Shown here: in pieces, positions 31,697 to 39,183 of the stretch
Layout of the letters: each line of letters begins with the position of its first letter
Numbering within the stretch: position 1 is the first letter of the stretch
Source of the DNA: Mailhella sp.
GTDB lineage: Bacteria; Desulfobacterota; Desulfovibrionia; Desulfovibrionales; Desulfovibrionaceae
Reading direction: 5' to 3'
DNA length: 40,273 bases
Assembly (NCBI GenBank): GCA_017408905.1
Contig: JAFQTU010000041.1
Coordinates: forward strand, 1 to 40,273
Made by a program: the position numbers and the translations under genes
Notes under the pieces: model-generated
Told to the model about the DNA's origin: nothing
Database searches by the model: none
The model's input: only the letters and a program-made list of their open reading frames with translations

Positions 31697-32761
31697 ATGC
31701 GCTACAGTCTTTTTGGCGAATCTCACGGCCCGGCTATCGGCGTCGTCCTTCAGGGAATCCCTTCCGGGCTCGTTCTCGATATGGATTTCATCAGCGCCGA
31801 AATGGCGCGCCGCGCCCCCGGCAAAACACCCTTGTCCACGGCCCGCAGTGAAAAGGACGCCGTGGAGATAGTGAGCGGAGCTTTCGAAGGCCGCGCCACC
31901 GGCACGCCGCTCTGCGGCCTCATCCGCAATACCGACACCCGCTCCCGCGACTACGAAGCCACGCGCTGGCTGGCCCGCCCCGGCCATGCCGACTTCACCG
32001 CCCAGCTTCGCTACAAGGGCTTTGGGGACTATCGCGGCGGCGGGCATTTCTCGGGCCGCCTTACGGCCCCGCTGGTCTTTGCGGGGGCAGTCGCCAAGCT
32101 GGCCCTCAAGGAACGCGGCGTGGAAGTGCTGGCCCGCATCCGCCAGATAGGGAATATCGAAGACGATGCGCTCGACCTTGCCTCGCCTGACCGCGAAGCC
32201 CTGCGCCTTGCCGCCCGCAAGACCCTTGCCGCCATCAGCGACGAACGCGGAGAAGCCATGCGGGAAGCCATACTCAAGGCCAAGGGCGAAGGCGATTCCG
32301 TGGGCGGCGTTATCGAATGCTTCGTCTTCGGCCTGCCCGCCGGAACAGGAAGCCCGGACTTCGACGAGAATATCGAAAGCCTCATCGCCCGCCATGTCTT
32401 CGCCGTGCCTGCGGTGAAGGGCCTTGAATTCGGCGCGGGCTTCGACTTTGCCGCCATGCGCGGCAGTCAGGCCAACGACGCCTTCCTGCCCTCGCAGGAC
32501 GGACGCCCGCGCACCCTCAGCAACCATAACGGCGGCATCAACGGCGGCATCGCCAACGGTATGCCCGTGGTCTTCCGCGTGGCGATAAAGCCTACGTCTT
32601 CCATCGCCAAGGAGCAGGATACCGTGGATATGCGGAACGGCGAAGCGGCCAAGCTTGTCATCTGCGGGCGGCATGACCCCTGCATCGTGCCCCGCGCCGT
32701 TCCCGTCATCGAGGCGGCCGCCGCCCTTGCCATGAGCGAGCTCCCCGGAGTGCTGGTATGA
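31697..32761 (+). CDS. aroC: Chorismate synthase
   Basis: AroC removes phosphate from EPSP to give chorismate, using reduced flavin. The 354-aa product begins FGESHGPAIG with the family signature. It then shows RRAPGKTPLSTAR, GDYRGGGHFSGRLTAPLVFAGA, GDSVGG and, near the C-terminus, NHNGGINGGIANG, PTSSIAKEQDTVD and GRHDPCIVPRAVPVIEA. All blocks are intact. The ATG at 31697 gives the normal start; upstream codons belong to the tyrA end. The stop overlaps the aroK start. Confidence 0.96.
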   Translation: MRYSLFGESHGPAIGVVLQGIPSGLVLDMDFISAEMARRAPGKTPLSTARSEKDAVEIVSGAFEGRATGTPLCGLIRNTDTRSRDYEATRWLARPGHADFTAQLRYKGFGDYRGGGHFSGRLTAPLVFAGAVAKLALKERGVEVLARIRQIGNIEDDALDLASPDREALRLAARKTLAAISDERGEAMREAILKAKGEGDSVGGVIECFVFGLPAGTGSPDFDENIESLIARHVFAVPAVKGLEFGAGFDFAAMRGSQANDAFLPSQDGRPRTLSNHNGGINGGIANGMPVVFRVAIKPTSSIAKEQDTVDMRNGEAAKLVICGRHDPCIVPRAVPVIEAAAALAMSELPGVLV

Positions 32762-33279
32762 AGAACCTCGTGCTCATCGGCCTTTCCGGCTGCGGCAAAA
32801 GCACCATCGGCAGGCGGCTTTCCCGCCTCCTGCGTATGCCGCTCCTCGATACCGACGCCATGATAGCCGAAGCCGTGGGCCGCTCCATCCCGGAGATCTT
32901 CGCGGAACGCGGCGAAGCCTTCTTCCGCGACCTTGAAAGCGCGGCCTGCCTTGCGGCCTCGGAGCTTGAAGGCGTCATCATCTCCACGGGCGGCGGTGCG
33001 ATACTGCGGGACGCGAACATGGAAGCGCTTGCCCGAAACGGCATGGTCGTCTTCCTCAACCGGCACCCCGCACGCATACTGCGCTCGGCCTCCCTTGCCG
33101 ACAGGCCGCTCGTGCAGGACGACCGCGAAAAGCTGTTCCGCCTGTACGCAGAGCGCCTTCCCCTGTACCGCCGCTGGGCCGACGCCGCCGTGCCCAACCA
33201 CGGCACGCGCAGGCGCATGGCCCGCTGCCTGAGGCGCATCGTGAAGCATTTCCGACAGCATACGGGGAAGGACGCATGA
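32758..33279 (+). CDS. aroK: Shikimate kinase
   Basis: AroK phosphorylates shikimate with ATP. The 173-aa product has the P-loop GLSGCGKST (8-16), the shikimate-binding LDTD and FRDLE segments, STGGGA, a lid-type ADRPL-like LADRPL and a final basic helix. The Arg-rich tail (RRRMARCLRRIVKHFRQH) is somewhat longer and more basic than usual. It overlaps aroC and aroE by 4 bp each (ATGA), so these three genes are tightly coupled. Confidence 0.93.
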   Translation: MKNLVLIGLSGCGKSTIGRRLSRLLRMPLLDTDAMIAEAVGRSIPEIFAERGEAFFRDLESAACLAASELEGVIISTGGGAILRDANMEALARNGMVVFLNRHPARILRSASLADRPLVQDDREKLFRLYAERLPLYRRWADAAVPNHGTRRRMARCLRRIVKHFRQHTGKDA

Positions 33280-34139
33280 ACATACTCAGCGGAAAAAAAC
33301 TTGCCGTCATCGGCGACCCCATCGAGCACAGCCTTTCCCCTGTCATCCAGCAGGCCATGCTGGACGCGCTGGGGCTGGACTGCCGCTATGAACGCATCCG
33401 CGTACAGGCCGGGAGCGTGAAGGACTGGATCCCCACGGCCGCCGGGCTCGGCCTTGGCGGCTTCAACGCCACCATGCCGCATAAAGCCGACCTCGTGCCG
33501 CTCATGGACGAACTTTCCGCCGACGCCCGCCTGTACCGGGCCGTGAACACCGTTGTTCTGCGCGAAGGGCGATTCCTCGGCTTCAATACCGACGGCGAAG
33601 GCTTCCTGCGCTCCCTTCTTGATGAGGGCATCCAGGCGAAGGGGCGTCGCGTCGCGGTTCTGGGAGCAGGCGGGGCCGCGCGCGCCGTGGTGCTCAAACT
33701 GGCCGCTGTCGGCGCAGAACGCATCACGGTCTGCTGCCGCAGGCCGGAGAAGGCCTCGGAACTGACGGCCACTTCTCCCGTCATCCACGCATCCGATTTG
33801 TCGCGCCAGAGCACGGACGCCGTGCTCTCCTGCGCCGACCTGCTCATCAACGCCACGCCGCTGGGTATGCATGGCGTCGGCACGGATTTCGAAGACTTCG
33901 ACTTCCTGAACGCCCTGCCGCCGTCCGTGCCTGTCTGCGATCTCATCTACCGCCCTCTGAAGACCAGCCTGCTCCGCGAAGCCGAACGGCGCGGCCACCC
34001 CACCCTGAACGGCCTTGGCATGCTCATCCATCAGGCCATCCTGGCGCTGGAACACTTCGCAGACAGGGAGCTGGACGCCACTGCCATGAAAAGCGCCGTG
34101 ATGGACAGGCTCCTCCCCCTTCTGGAAAAGAAGCCCTGA
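33276..34139 (+). CDS. aroE: Shikimate dehydrogenase
   Basis: AroE reduces 3-dehydroshikimate to shikimate with NADPH. The 287-aa product has the substrate-binding IGDPIEHSLSP (14-24), NATMPHK with the catalytic lysine, AVNTV, GFNTDGEGF, the nucleotide loop GAGGAARAV and NATPLGM. All core residues are present. It is the last gene of the aro operon. A 3-dehydroquinate dehydratase (aroD/aroQ), needed just before it, is not in this window. A strong terminator follows. Confidence 0.95.
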   Translation: MNILSGKKLAVIGDPIEHSLSPVIQQAMLDALGLDCRYERIRVQAGSVKDWIPTAAGLGLGGFNATMPHKADLVPLMDELSADARLYRAVNTVVLREGRFLGFNTDGEGFLRSLLDEGIQAKGRRVAVLGAGGAARAVVLKLAAVGAERITVCCRRPEKASELTATSPVIHASDLSRQSTDAVLSCADLLINATPLGMHGVGTDFEDFDFLNALPPSVPVCDLIYRPLKTSLLREAERRGHPTLNGLGMLIHQAILALEHFADRELDATAMKSAVMDRLLPLLEKKP

Positions 34140-34162
34140 CCTTCTGCCGCCGATACGAAAAG

Positions 34163-34198
34163 CGCCTTGGAGCATCGTTTCTCCAAGGCGTTTTTTTT
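34163..34198. terminator. Strong terminator at the end of the aro operon
   Basis: CGCCTTGGAG (34163-34172) pairs perfectly with CTCCAAGGCG (34181-34190), followed by eight T reaching the dnaB stop on the opposite strand. Its A-rich left flank lets it serve dnaB as well. Confidence 0.9.
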
Positions 34199-35600
34199 AT
34201 TGCCCCTGCTGGGATTCCGAAGGATCCACGTAGGCGGTCTCAAGGTCGTCGAAGGCCGTGAACTCGGGGCGGTAGGCCAGTTCCACCGTACCTGTAGGGC
34301 CGTTACGGTGCTTGCCGATGATGACCTCGGCCTTGCCCGTGCGCACGTAATCCTTGTTCTTGTGATAGGCGTCCTCACGATGGATGAACATGATGAGGTC
34401 GGCGTCCTGTTCGATAGCGCCGGATTCGCGCAGGTCGGAAAGCACGGGCCGCTTGTCGGTTCGCTCTTCCACCTTACGATTGAGCTGGGAAAGCGCGATG
34501 ACGGGCACTTTCATTTCCTTGGCCAGCGCCTTGAGATTGCGGGAAATATCGGAGATTTCCAGTTCGCGGGACTCGTTGCGCGACGAGTGCATGAGCTGGA
34601 GGTAGTCCACCACCACGAGGTCGAGCCCGTGTTCGGCCTTGAGGCGGCGGCAGCGGGCGCGCAGGGCAAGCGGCGTGAGGCCTGCGGTATCGTCGATGAA
34701 GATCTTGGCACGGGTGAGCGTGTCGGCCGCGGCGGAAAGCTTCTCCCAGTCGGAATCCTCAAGGAAGCCCTTGCGCACGCGGGAAAGTTCCACGCGGCCC
34801 CAGGCGCACATCATTCGGTCCATAAGGGATTCGGCGCTCATTTCCAGAGAGAAGATGGCCACGGAAGCCCCACCCGAAAGTGCGGCGCGCATGGCTATGT
34901 TCAGGGCAAAGGCCGTTTTGCCCATCGATGGGCGGGCCGCAAGGATGATGAGGTCGGTAGGCTGGAGGCCTGCGGTCATCCTGTCGAGCTGCATATACCC
35001 CGTGGTCAGGCCCGTGGTGGCGTTCCTGTTCTGGTAGCGGGTGGTCAGGGCATCGAACACGGTGCGCACCAGCTCGCCGCTGGAGGCGAAGGTCTTGCTG
35101 TTGGAGCGCTCCGAAATGGAGAAGATGGCCCTTTCGGACTCATCGAGGAGCATGGGCACGTCTTTCGTGGCGTCGTAACAGTTGCTGATGATCTGGGCCG
35201 ACGCCGCAATGAGCGCCCTCTGCATGGACTTGTCGCGCACGATCTTGGCCCAGTGCACGGCGTTGGCGCCGCTGACCACGGCCTGCGCGAGTTCGCCAAG
35301 ATAGACGGCGCCGCCTGCGGCCTCAAGCTGGTTGTGGCTGGCCAGCCAGTCGAACACCGTCACGTTGTCCACGGGCGTGCCCTGCGCGTACAGTGCCATG
35401 AAGGCGCTGAAAATGATGCGGTGCGCAGGGATGTAGAAGTCGGCGTCCGTCACCTGGTCGATGATCTCATGCAGCATCTCCGGCTTGAGCAGGATGCCGC
35501 TCAGAACGGCCTGTTCGGCTTCTTCGCTATGCGGGGGCACACGGCGCAGAAGGTCGTCTCGCGCACGGTCGGGCAGGTTGGCAGTTTGGTTGGCGGCCAT
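34197..35600 (-). CDS. dnaB: Replicative DNA helicase DnaB
   Basis: DnaB is the hexameric 5'-3' helicase of the replication fork. The 467-aa product has the N-terminal helical domain (about 20-125), starting RVPPHSEEAEQAVLSG, a linker, and a RecA-type motor with Walker A AARPSMGKT (221-229), SLEMSAESLMDRM, Walker B LVVVDYLQLM, LSQLNRKVEERTDKRP and DLRESGAIEQDAD. There is no intein. I placed the start at ATG 35600, since GAGGTGAT lies 6-8 nt upstream; GTG 35609 and ATG 35606 overlap that ribosome site. It follows rplI, with a terminator between, and may have its own promoter. Confidence 0.95.
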   Translation of the reverse strand: MAANQTANLPDRARDDLLRRVPPHSEEAEQAVLSGILLKPEMLHEIIDQVTDADFYIPAHRIIFSAFMALYAQGTPVDNVTVFDWLASHNQLEAAGGAVYLGELAQAVVSGANAVHWAKIVRDKSMQRALIAASAQIISNCYDATKDVPMLLDESERAIFSISERSNSKTFASSGELVRTVFDALTTRYQNRNATTGLTTGYMQLDRMTAGLQPTDLIILAARPSMGKTAFALNIAMRAALSGGASVAIFSLEMSAESLMDRMMCAWGRVELSRVRKGFLEDSDWEKLSAAADTLTRAKIFIDDTAGLTPLALRARCRRLKAEHGLDLVVVDYLQLMHSSRNESRELEISDISRNLKALAKEMKVPVIALSQLNRKVEERTDKRPVLSDLRESGAIEQDADLIMFIHREDAYHKNKDYVRTGKAEVIIGKHRNGPTGTVELAYRPEFTAFDDLETAYVDPSESQQGQ

Positions 35601-35678
35601 GTTCATCACCTCGGGGTCTATGCCTTCTTGTAAACGTCAGGGCGGGAAATTAGCAAGGAATTTTAGGCATCGCCCACG

Positions 35679-35712
35679 AAAAAGTCCCCCATTTCCGAAG
35701 AAACAGGGGACT
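35679..35712 (-). terminator. Terminator between rplI and dnaB
   Basis: AGTCCCC (35683-35689) and GGGGACT (35706-35712) form the stem; on the minus strand a short T-run follows. It ends the rpsF-rpsR-rplI transcript and probably lowers dnaB expression. Confidence 0.7.
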
Positions 35713-35755
35713 CTTCAAATCGGATCAGACTGTCAGGCTTTCGGCCTGCGCAGGC

Positions 35756-36262
35756 TTATTCAGCAGCTTCGGCTTCAGCGGGGGCTTCCACAGGAGCTTC
35801 TTCTTCCACGATGCGCTTTTCGTCGGAGACGACCTTCACGGTGAAGGCGGGCACAACGTCGGCATGCAGGCGGGCGCGCACGCTGTATTCGCCGAGGGTG
35901 CGGATAGCACCGTCGAGGAGCAGGCGATGGCGGTCCACTTCGATGCCCATGGCGGCGAGGGCTTCACCGATCATGGCGGGGGTAACGGAGCCGTACAGCT
36001 TGTCGTTATCGCCCACACGCATGGCGATGGTCACCACAACGCCTTCGAGCTTGGCGGCAAGGTCGCCAGCGGCGGCACGGAGAGCGTCCATGCGGGCCTG
36101 CAGCTTCTTGCGTTCGAGTTCGAACACGCGGATGTTGGCGGGGGTGGCAAGGCTGGCAAGCTGCTGGGGGAGCAGGTAGTTGCGGCCATAGCCGGGCTTC
36201 ACATTGACGATGTCACCGAGGTGACCGAGCTTTTCAACGTCGGCACGAAGGATAACTTTCAT
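35756..36262 (-). CDS. rplI: 50S ribosomal protein L9
   Basis: L9 binds 23S rRNA and helps keep the reading frame. The 168-aa product begins MKVILRADVEKLGHLGDIVNVKPGYGRNYLLP, the family signature, then a long connecting helix (about 45-75) and the C-terminal domain. The last ~20 residues are an acidic Glu/Ala/Pro-rich tail (VEEEAPVEAPAEAEAAE), longer than in E. coli L9. AGGAG lies 6-7 nt before the ATG. It follows rpsR by 16 nt. Confidence 0.96.
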   Translation of the reverse strand: MKVILRADVEKLGHLGDIVNVKPGYGRNYLLPQQLASLATPANIRVFELERKKLQARMDALRAAAGDLAAKLEGVVVTIAMRVGDNDKLYGSVTPAMIGEALAAMGIEVDRHRLLLDGAIRTLGEYSVRARLHADVVPAFTVKVVSDEKRIVEEEAPVEAPAEAEAAE

Positions 36263-36278
36263 TTTGCTCTCCTGGGCC

Positions 36279-36542
36279 TTAGATGTTGGTCTTCTTCTTC
36301 ACGTCGCTGGAGTGCGCGGAAGTGTAGAACAGCAGGGCCATCTGGCGGGCGCGCTTGATCTCGGTGGTGAGGGCGCGCTGGTGCTTGGCGCAGGTGCCGG
36401 TAATGCGGCGGGCGACGATCTTACCGCGTTCGGTGATGAAATCGCGGAGGATGTCGGGGCGCTTGTAATCGAGGGCCAGTTCAGCGTCGGCGCAGAAGCG
36501 GCAGAACTTGCGGCGAGGGGCAAACTTCTTACGGAAAGCCAT
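36279..36542 (-). CDS. rpsR: 30S ribosomal protein S18
   Basis: S18 forms a dimer with S6 on the platform of the 30S subunit. The 87-aa product has an N-terminal FCRFC zinc-ribbon-like pair (residues 14-17), the core [49 protein letters not shown] typical of the family, and a short Lys-rich end. The start overlaps the rpsF stop by one base (TAATG), giving coupled synthesis of the two partners. Confidence 0.96.
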   Translation of the reverse strand: MAFRKKFAPRRKFCRFCADAELALDYKRPDILRDFITERGKIVARRITGTCAKHQRALTTEIKRARQMALLFYTSAHSSDVKKKTNI

Positions 36543-36856
36543 TACGCGACCTCCTCGGCAGTTTCAACGGCGTCAGCGAGCTTCACAGTCATGAACTTGA
36601 AGATACCGTCGGTGATACGGATGATGCGTTCCAGTTCAGCCACGAGCTGAGAAGGAGCGGCGTATTCGAGGCGGACATAGAAGCCGCGCATCTGCTTACG
36701 AACAGGATAGGCCAGGTCGCGCATACCCCACTGATCAACGAGGAGCATCTTGCCGCCTTCGCGGGCAACGACAGCATCCAGGTTCTTCAGGATGGTTTCG
36801 CGCTCTTCCACAGTCAGCTCCGGAGAAAGGAGCAGCAGGGTTTCCATTTTGCGCAT
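36542..36856 (-). CDS. rpsF: 30S ribosomal protein S6
   Basis: S6 is the partner of S18 in the 30S subunit. The 104-aa product shows [17 protein letters not shown], the central [32 protein letters not shown] and an [16 protein letters not shown] end; the length is typical. AAGGAG lies 8 nt before the ATG at 36856. It is first in the rpsF-rpsR-rplI operon. The 5' leader can form hairpins that touch the ribosome site and may hold an S6:S18 feedback site. Confidence 0.96.
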   Translation of the reverse strand: MRKMETLLLLSPELTVEERETILKNLDAVVAREGGKMLLVDQWGMRDLAYPVRKQMRGFYVRLEYAAPSQLVAELERIIRITDGIFKFMTVKLADAVETAEEVA

Positions 36857-36938
36857 TGTAAGATCTCCTTACGGTCAAAGGTCCGCCGCTCCCGGCTTCC
36901 TGCCGGAAACACCATACGGCGAACAAGGTGAACTGCTG

Positions 36939-36967
36939 TAACTAGCCGAGAAGGCCCTTCCTGTCAA
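36939..36967 (-). promoter_or_regulatory. Promoter of the rpsF operon
   Basis: On the minus strand TTGACA (36967-36962), a 17-nt spacer and TAGTTA (36944-36939) lie about 85 bp before rpsF, directly after the lipoprotein stop. The leader that follows contains CCTT-N7-AAGG, where AAGG is part of the ribosome site, and a GCCG/CGGC stem. Confidence 0.6.
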
Positions 36968-36974
36968 GCGACTT

Positions 36975-37718
36975 TTAGTCGTTGTCGTAGTCCTCGGGTT
37001 CGGGAATGGTCACGGAGCCGACCACAGGGGCAAGCAGGTGATTGGGAACATTGGTCCTCGGGGCCGGGGCCACCTGCACGCCGCCCTGAACGCCGCTCAG
37101 GCTGAAGGCCTTCTGGGAACGGGCGATGAAGTCGTTGAGCACGCCCACGGGGTAGATGGCGCCCTCGCCAAGAACCTTGGCGGGTTCGCGGTATTCGGCC
37201 ACGAGCTTTTCCGTAGAGCCGATGCTCACCCATTCGTAGCGGGCCACAAGTGTCTCGCCTTCCCACGCGGAACCGACCTGCGCGAACACGGGCATCCACG
37301 GATCCTTCTCCACCTTGCGGGTATAGACGAGCACGTTGGCGTCCCTCGTGCCCGCGCCGTAGAACTTGTAGAGCAGGGGCTTGTATTCGTATTCCACGCC
37401 CGTGGCGCTCACGTTCCAGGTGCAGAACGGCACACATTCGGCCAGCATCACCGCGATCTGGGCGTTTTCGGCCTTGTGGAGCGAATACCACACCTCGGTG
37501 CTTTGGCTGGGGATGAAGCCGTTTTCGATGGGCACGACGCAGAGCGTCCTGCCGGAGGCGACAGCGCTGAAGTCCGCACTCGTCTGCACGGTCACGGAAG
37601 GCGAAGCGGAAGACACGAAAGAGCCGGAAGCGTCGAGCCCGCGCTCGATCTTCATGGCGGAACAGCCGGAAAGCATCATAACGGCGGCAAGGGCCGCGCA
37701 GAGGAACAGTCTTTTCAT
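36975..37718 (-). CDS. Predicted lipoprotein, function unknown
   Basis: The 247-aa product has a lipoprotein signal: a KR start, a hydrophobic core and the lipobox LSGC with Cys19, so the mature protein is lipid-anchored (Ser after Cys suggests outer membrane sorting). The mature part is beta-rich: SVTVQTSADFSAV, RTLCVVPIENGF, a tryptophan-containing core and a C-terminal APAPRTNVPNHLL stretch with an acidic end. I do not recognise a family. I chose the ATG at 37718 because GAGGT lies 7 nt upstream; the ATG at 37730 overlaps that site. It ends just before the rpsF promoter and diverges from mnmA. Confidence 0.78.
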   Translation of the reverse strand: MKRLFLCAALAAVMMLSGCSAMKIERGLDASGSFVSSASPSVTVQTSADFSAVASGRTLCVVPIENGFIPSQSTEVWYSLHKAENAQIAVMLAECVPFCTWNVSATGVEYEYKPLLYKFYGAGTRDANVLVYTRKVEKDPWMPVFAQVGSAWEGETLVARYEWVSIGSTEKLVAEYREPAKVLGEGAIYPVGVLNDFIARSQKAFSLSGVQGGVQVAPAPRTNVPNHLLAPVVGSVTIPEPEDYDND

Positions 37719-37748
37719 GGCAAACCTCATTGTTGAGCGTTATCATCA

Positions 37749-37777
37749 ACCATAAAACCAACCGCCGCGCTTGGCAA
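37749..37777 (-). promoter_or_regulatory. Predicted promoter for the lipoprotein gene
   Basis: On the minus strand TTGCCA (37777-37772), a 17-nt spacer and TATGGT (37754-37749) lie about 30 bp before the lipoprotein ATG. Both boxes are near consensus. Confidence 0.5.
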
Positions 37778-37819
37778 CAGGGACTTGCCCTCCCCGGCCT
37801 GCAATGGCAATATTGTCAC

Positions 37820-38959
37820 ATGAATATCACTGTTGCCATCAGCGGCGGAACCGACAGCCTCTTCGCCCTGCTCTCCCTGCGCGAAGCAGGCCACAGCGTC
37901 ACCGCCCTTCACGCCCGATTCCTCCCCGCCCCGGAAAGCGGCGATCCTGTGCCCGCCATGCGGGAGCTCTGCTCCTCCCTTGGCGTTCCTCTTGTCGTGG
38001 CCGACCTCACGCAGGATTTCCGCGCTTCCGTGGTCGAACCTTTCGCGCTCGAGCATACGCTGGCCCGCACGCCCAACCCCTGCGCCCTCTGCAACCGCGC
38101 CATGAAGTTCGGCCGCCTGCTGGACATCGCCCTCGAACACGGCGAAGCCTTCGCCACCGGGCATTATGCCGCCCTTGCCGGGCATCCTGTTTACGGCCCG
38201 GCCCTCAAGGCCGGAGCGGACAGCGGCAAGGACCAGAGCTATTTCCTCGCCCTCGTGCCGCTGGAGCGCCTGCGCCGCACCCTCTTCCCCCTTGCCGAAT
38301 GGAAGAAGGACGACATTCGCGCATGGCTTCGCGCCCGCGGCTTCGAGCCGCCCATCCCTGCGGAAAGTCAGGAGATATGCTTCATCCCGCACGACGACCA
38401 CTACGCATGGCTGGAACAGCGCCGCGCCGAAGGCCTTGCCCTGCCCGGGCCCGGGCCTGTCATCCTTGCCGGGGCCGAACCTCTCCCGGAAAAGCCGAAG
38501 AAAGAGCGAAGGGGCAGGAAGGGCAGTGCAGCCGCGCCGCCCCTGCCCACCTGTTCCGTTCCCGGGCGGCTCATCGCGGAGCATCGCGGCCTGTGGCAGT
38601 ACACCGAAGGCCAGCGCCGGGGCCTGCGCATCCCTTGGAGCGAACCCATCTACGTCCTGCGCCGCGAACTCGCGTCCAACACGCTCGTTGTCGGCCCGAA
38701 GCATCTCCTGCCCGTGGATTCCTGTTCGGCCCGTGCGCTGAACCTCATGGTCCCGCCCGCCCTCTGGCCCGACCGGCTCTTCGTGCGCGTGCGCTACCAT
38801 CAGTCGCCTATCCCTGCCGACGTACGCATCAAGGAAGGTGGGAACGGCCCGTGCATGGACATCCGCTTCCATTCCCCGCAGCAGCCCCCTGCCCCGGGCC
38901 AGACGGCCGCCGTGTATGACGCCGAGGGCTTCGTGCTGGCAGGCGGCATACTCGACTGA
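37820..38959 (+). CDS. mnmA: tRNA-specific 2-thiouridylase MnmA
   Basis: MnmA adds sulfur to U34 of Glu, Gln and Lys tRNAs. The 379-aa product has the ATP-pyrophosphatase loop SGGTDS (8-13; most homologues read SGGVDS), the catalytic Cys88 in TPNPCALCN, GHYA, GKDQSYFL and the second catalytic Cys187 in ESQEICFIP. A Lys/Arg/Pro-rich insertion (about 225-250, KPKKERRGRKG) sits between the central and C-terminal domains and is not typical. The ATG at 37820 gives the standard start; the longer frame from 37730 runs through the divergent promoter region. No clear ribosome site is seen, so translation may be weak or leaderless. Confidence 0.92.
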   Translation: MNITVAISGGTDSLFALLSLREAGHSVTALHARFLPAPESGDPVPAMRELCSSLGVPLVVADLTQDFRASVVEPFALEHTLARTPNPCALCNRAMKFGRLLDIALEHGEAFATGHYAALAGHPVYGPALKAGADSGKDQSYFLALVPLERLRRTLFPLAEWKKDDIRAWLRARGFEPPIPAESQEICFIPHDDHYAWLEQRRAEGLALPGPGPVILAGAEPLPEKPKKERRGRKGSAAAPPLPTCSVPGRLIAEHRGLWQYTEGQRRGLRIPWSEPIYVLRRELASNTLVVGPKHLLPVDSCSARALNLMVPPALWPDRLFVRVRYHQSPIPADVRIKEGGNGPCMDIRFHSPQQPPAPGQTAAVYDAEGFVLAGGILD

Positions 38960-38988
38960 GCCGAGACTGGGAACTTTTTCACGTATTC

Positions 38989-39001
38989 AGGAATAATTCC
39001 T
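38989..39001. promoter_or_regulatory. Candidate operator upstream of ahbC
   Basis: AGGAAT-A-ATTCCT is a perfect 13-bp palindrome 21 bp upstream of the ahbC -35 box. It fits a regulator site by place and symmetry; the regulator is unknown. Confidence 0.35.
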
Positions 39002-39021
39002 AGAATTTTGCTCAGAGTCAC

Positions 39022-39050
39022 TTGATTCTCCGGGCATCTGTCTATATGAT
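39022..39050 (+). promoter_or_regulatory. Promoter of ahbC
   Basis: TTGATT (39022-39027), a 17-nt spacer and TATGAT (39045-39050) form a near-consensus sigma-70 promoter about 134 bp before the ahbC start. Confidence 0.7.
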
Positions 39051-39072
39051 GCCCCAAGTGTCGAACCGTCTC

Positions 39073-39153
39073 GGCAGGGACAAGCTCGTTTCCGGCTTGG
39101 CATCCTGCCCCTTTTCAGACTGAACATCCTGCATCGGCGGATCTTCCCGCCGA
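39073..39153 (+). promoter_or_regulatory. Structured 5' leader of ahbC
   Basis: The ~125-nt leader folds into a nested stem (GGCAGG 39073-39078 with CCTGCC 39104-39109, and inside it CAAGC with GCTTG), followed by CCTTTTC. A second stem, TCGGCGG-N6-CCGCCGA near 39133-39153, precedes the ribosome site. No known riboswitch was recognised. The first stem plus T-rich stretch could be a weak terminator. Confidence 0.4.
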
Positions 39154-39183
39154 GAATTTTCCATACTCACTCACGAGGATACT

